Below are positions 6,004 through 6,728 of a stretch of 6,728 nt of DNA, piece after piece. The stretch's first letter is position 1; every line of letters begins with the position of its first letter. The notes below the pieces were generated by a model. The model was not told the origin of the DNA and made no database searches. It saw only the letters and a list, made by a program, of their open reading frames with translations. A program made the translations under genes and the position numbers. The stretch is from NCBI GenBank assembly GCA_035642715.1, contig DASQRW010000031.1, forward strand, positions 1-6,728, given 5' to 3'. The DNA comes from JAJNBK01 sp035642715. Its GTDB lineage: Archaea > Thermoproteota > Nitrososphaeria > Nitrososphaerales > Nitrososphaeraceae.

Positions 6004-6054
6004 ATCTCTCCTAGTAATTTGACAGTTGGTTGATTATGTGAGTCTAGGAGAGAT
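6004..6054 (+). promoter_or_regulatory. 11-bp perfect inverted repeat covering the hydrolase start codon
   Basis: ATCTCTCCTAG (6004-6014) and CTAGGAGAGAT (6044-6054) are exact reverse complements separated by 29 bases. A G-U pair (6003/6055) could extend the stem. The right arm includes the first two bases of the ATG at 6053-6055 and a GGAGAG purine run 3-8 bases ahead of it, so in RNA the stem would hide the start codon and any ribosome-binding purines. It could be a translational control hairpin, or a DNA site. Confidence 0.45.
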
Positions 6055-6684
6055 GACCAATGACGGTTATACGCCGATCAGATTGGTAACTAGCTGCTGC
6101 GGCGGCGGTGGGGGGGTGACTGTCGTTACTACTATACAGCCGGAGCATCGAATGCTATTATCTAGGTTGGTGGCGTAGGCGGTGGCTGGGATAAACCAGC
6201 AAGAGGATTGTATCCTCATCTTTGTAAAAAGCTTATAAGAAATGATAGCAACTCATTACGGGTTCGTTTTCGCTATCCAACTGACTTTTATAAATCTGTC
6301 CTAGATGTAATTGAGGGCATACACTTCTTGGAGAAGCAGGGAATTGAGCCAGTTGAACTCGTTGGTCACTCTTTTGGAGGCGCTGTTGTTATTCAGGCCG
6401 CTACTACTACTACTGCGTCCTCTGATAGAGTTAGGACTGTTGTGGCACTTTCTACACAAAGCTATGGTGCAGAAGGTGTGTATCGACTCAAGCAAGGTAG
6501 CTCAATTCTCCTAATACATGGTACTGATGATAAAGTACTACCACCATATTGTTCGTCTTATGTGTATAACCTAGCAAATGATCCCAAAAAGATTATTTTT
6601 TATAAAGGAGCTACGCATGGTCTTGATGAACCAGGTGAACAGGTTCAACAAATGGTATATGATTGGCTCGTGAAGCACCTATAA
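6053..6684 (+). pseudogene. Alpha/beta hydrolase gene with frameshift and in-frame stop
   Basis: A serine hydrolase of the alpha/beta fold, substrate unknown. The 3' part is intact. VELVGHSFGGAVV carries the nucleophile Ser (codon 6370-6372), LLIHGTDDKVLPP the acid, and GATHGLDEP the catalytic His (6616-6618). The normal N-terminal strand is also present but broken. From ATG 6053 the frame reads MTNDGYTPIRLVTSCCGGGG into a run of seven Gs (6110-6116). The homologous-looking continuation CRYYYTAGASNAII is in the -1 frame, followed by TAG (6163-6165) and then VGGVGGGWDKPARGLYPHL leading into the conserved part. One extra G in the run would make 6053-6684 a single frame of 211 codons containing only this TAG, which sits where related sequences, as I recall them, have an aromatic or hydrophobic residue before VGG. 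The downstream frame alone could start only at TTG 6208, losing the first strand and the Gly-rich oxyanion loop. A four-Thr codon run (6403-6414) is embedded. Recent decay is most likely; a sequencing error or recoding cannot be excluded. Confidence 0.7.
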
Positions 6685-6690
6685 AACAAG

Positions 6691-6728
6691 ATGAACTCTA
6701 GAATGTTTGCCGGAGCTATTCAATTGAG
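6691..6728 (+). CDS. Possible 5' end of a next gene (cut by window edge)
   Basis: An ATG six bases after the hydrolase stop opens a frame that runs to the window edge, beginning MNSRMFAGAIQL. Twelve codons are too few to judge. The close spacing would suit a co-transcribed gene, but the stretch may equally be spacer or the 3' flank of a minus-strand gene. Confidence 0.15.
   Translation, partial: MNSRMFAGAIQL

Larger units (their letters stand above)
5580..6052. other. Gene-poor AT-rich spacer of about 470 bases
   Basis: No intact gene is visible between the cupin stop and the hydrolase start. It contains a TATA-like TTTTTATATACTATAT (from about 5678), a possible coding remnant ending at 5857, a 16-bp palindrome at 5956 and the left arm of an inverted repeat at 6004. 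No tRNA-like cloverleaf, direct-repeat array or insertion-sequence end was seen. Confidence 0.5.

Noticed and set aside
6004..6054. The 11-bp inverted repeat as ends of an insertion element
   Set aside because: Only 29 bases lie between the arms, with no transposase or flanking target duplication; a hairpin or binding site fits better.
6163..6165. TAG read as pyrrolysine
   Set aside because: Nothing here suggests a pyrrolysine system, the archaeal type inferred is not known to use it, and a frameshift also disrupts the gene.
6301..6514. Overlapping minus-strand (6301-6495) and plus-strand (6311-6514) open frames inside the hydrolase
   Set aside because: They are shadow frames with Leu- or Ser-rich low-complexity translations and no motif.
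6208..6684. A complete 158-residue hydrolase starting at TTG 6208
   Set aside because: Such a protein would lack the first strand and the Gly-rich loop, which are still readable upstream in the same frame (VGGVGGGWDKPARG); a broken longer gene fits better.

Overview
The window looks like chromosomal DNA from an ammonia-oxidising-type archaeon (Thaumarchaeota/Nitrososphaeria, perhaps a low-G+C lineage such as Nitrosocosmicus). This is an inference. It rests on the archaeal/eukaryote-like isoleucyl-tRNA synthetase, TATA-type promoter elements about 26-28 bases before start codons that lack Shine-Dalgarno sequences, AT-rich spacers, and single-gene transcription units instead of tight operons. 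No database search was possible, so lineage and family assignments rest on recognised motifs.

Layout, left to right: (1) the 3' part of a membrane-bound proton-pumping pyrophosphatase gene, cut by the left edge, with the Lys/Thr signature of potassium-independent enzymes; (2) ileS, complete, with its own TATA-like element; (3) a 207-base spacer holding a T-run and a TATA box, then a small unidentified gene that is probably transcribed leaderless; (4) a spacer with two ATT-repeat tracts and a hairpin; (5) a small minus-strand Cys/His-rich, probably metal-binding protein, divergent from (6) a single-domain cupin related to the C-terminal domain of type II mannose-6-phosphate isomerases, with interleaved TATA elements between them; (7) a gene-poor stretch of about 470 bases with a possible decayed coding remnant, a 16-bp perfect palindrome and an 11-bp inverted repeat; (8) an alpha/beta hydrolase gene that appears broken twice, by a -1 shift at a run of seven Gs and by an in-frame TAG, while its Ser-Asp-His residues remain intact; (9) a few codons of a possible next gene at the right edge.

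The first two genes are housekeeping (energy conservation from pyrophosphate, isoleucine charging). Aminoacylation releases pyrophosphate, which the pyrophosphatase consumes, but nothing here shows co-regulation. The right half is accessory-like: small genes, long AT-rich spacers and decaying sequence. I see no CRISPR array, RNA gene, transposase or defence system. The most interesting signals are the doubly lesioned hydrolase with a hairpin over its start codon, the interleaved divergent promoters, and the recurring trinucleotide repeats inside and outside genes.
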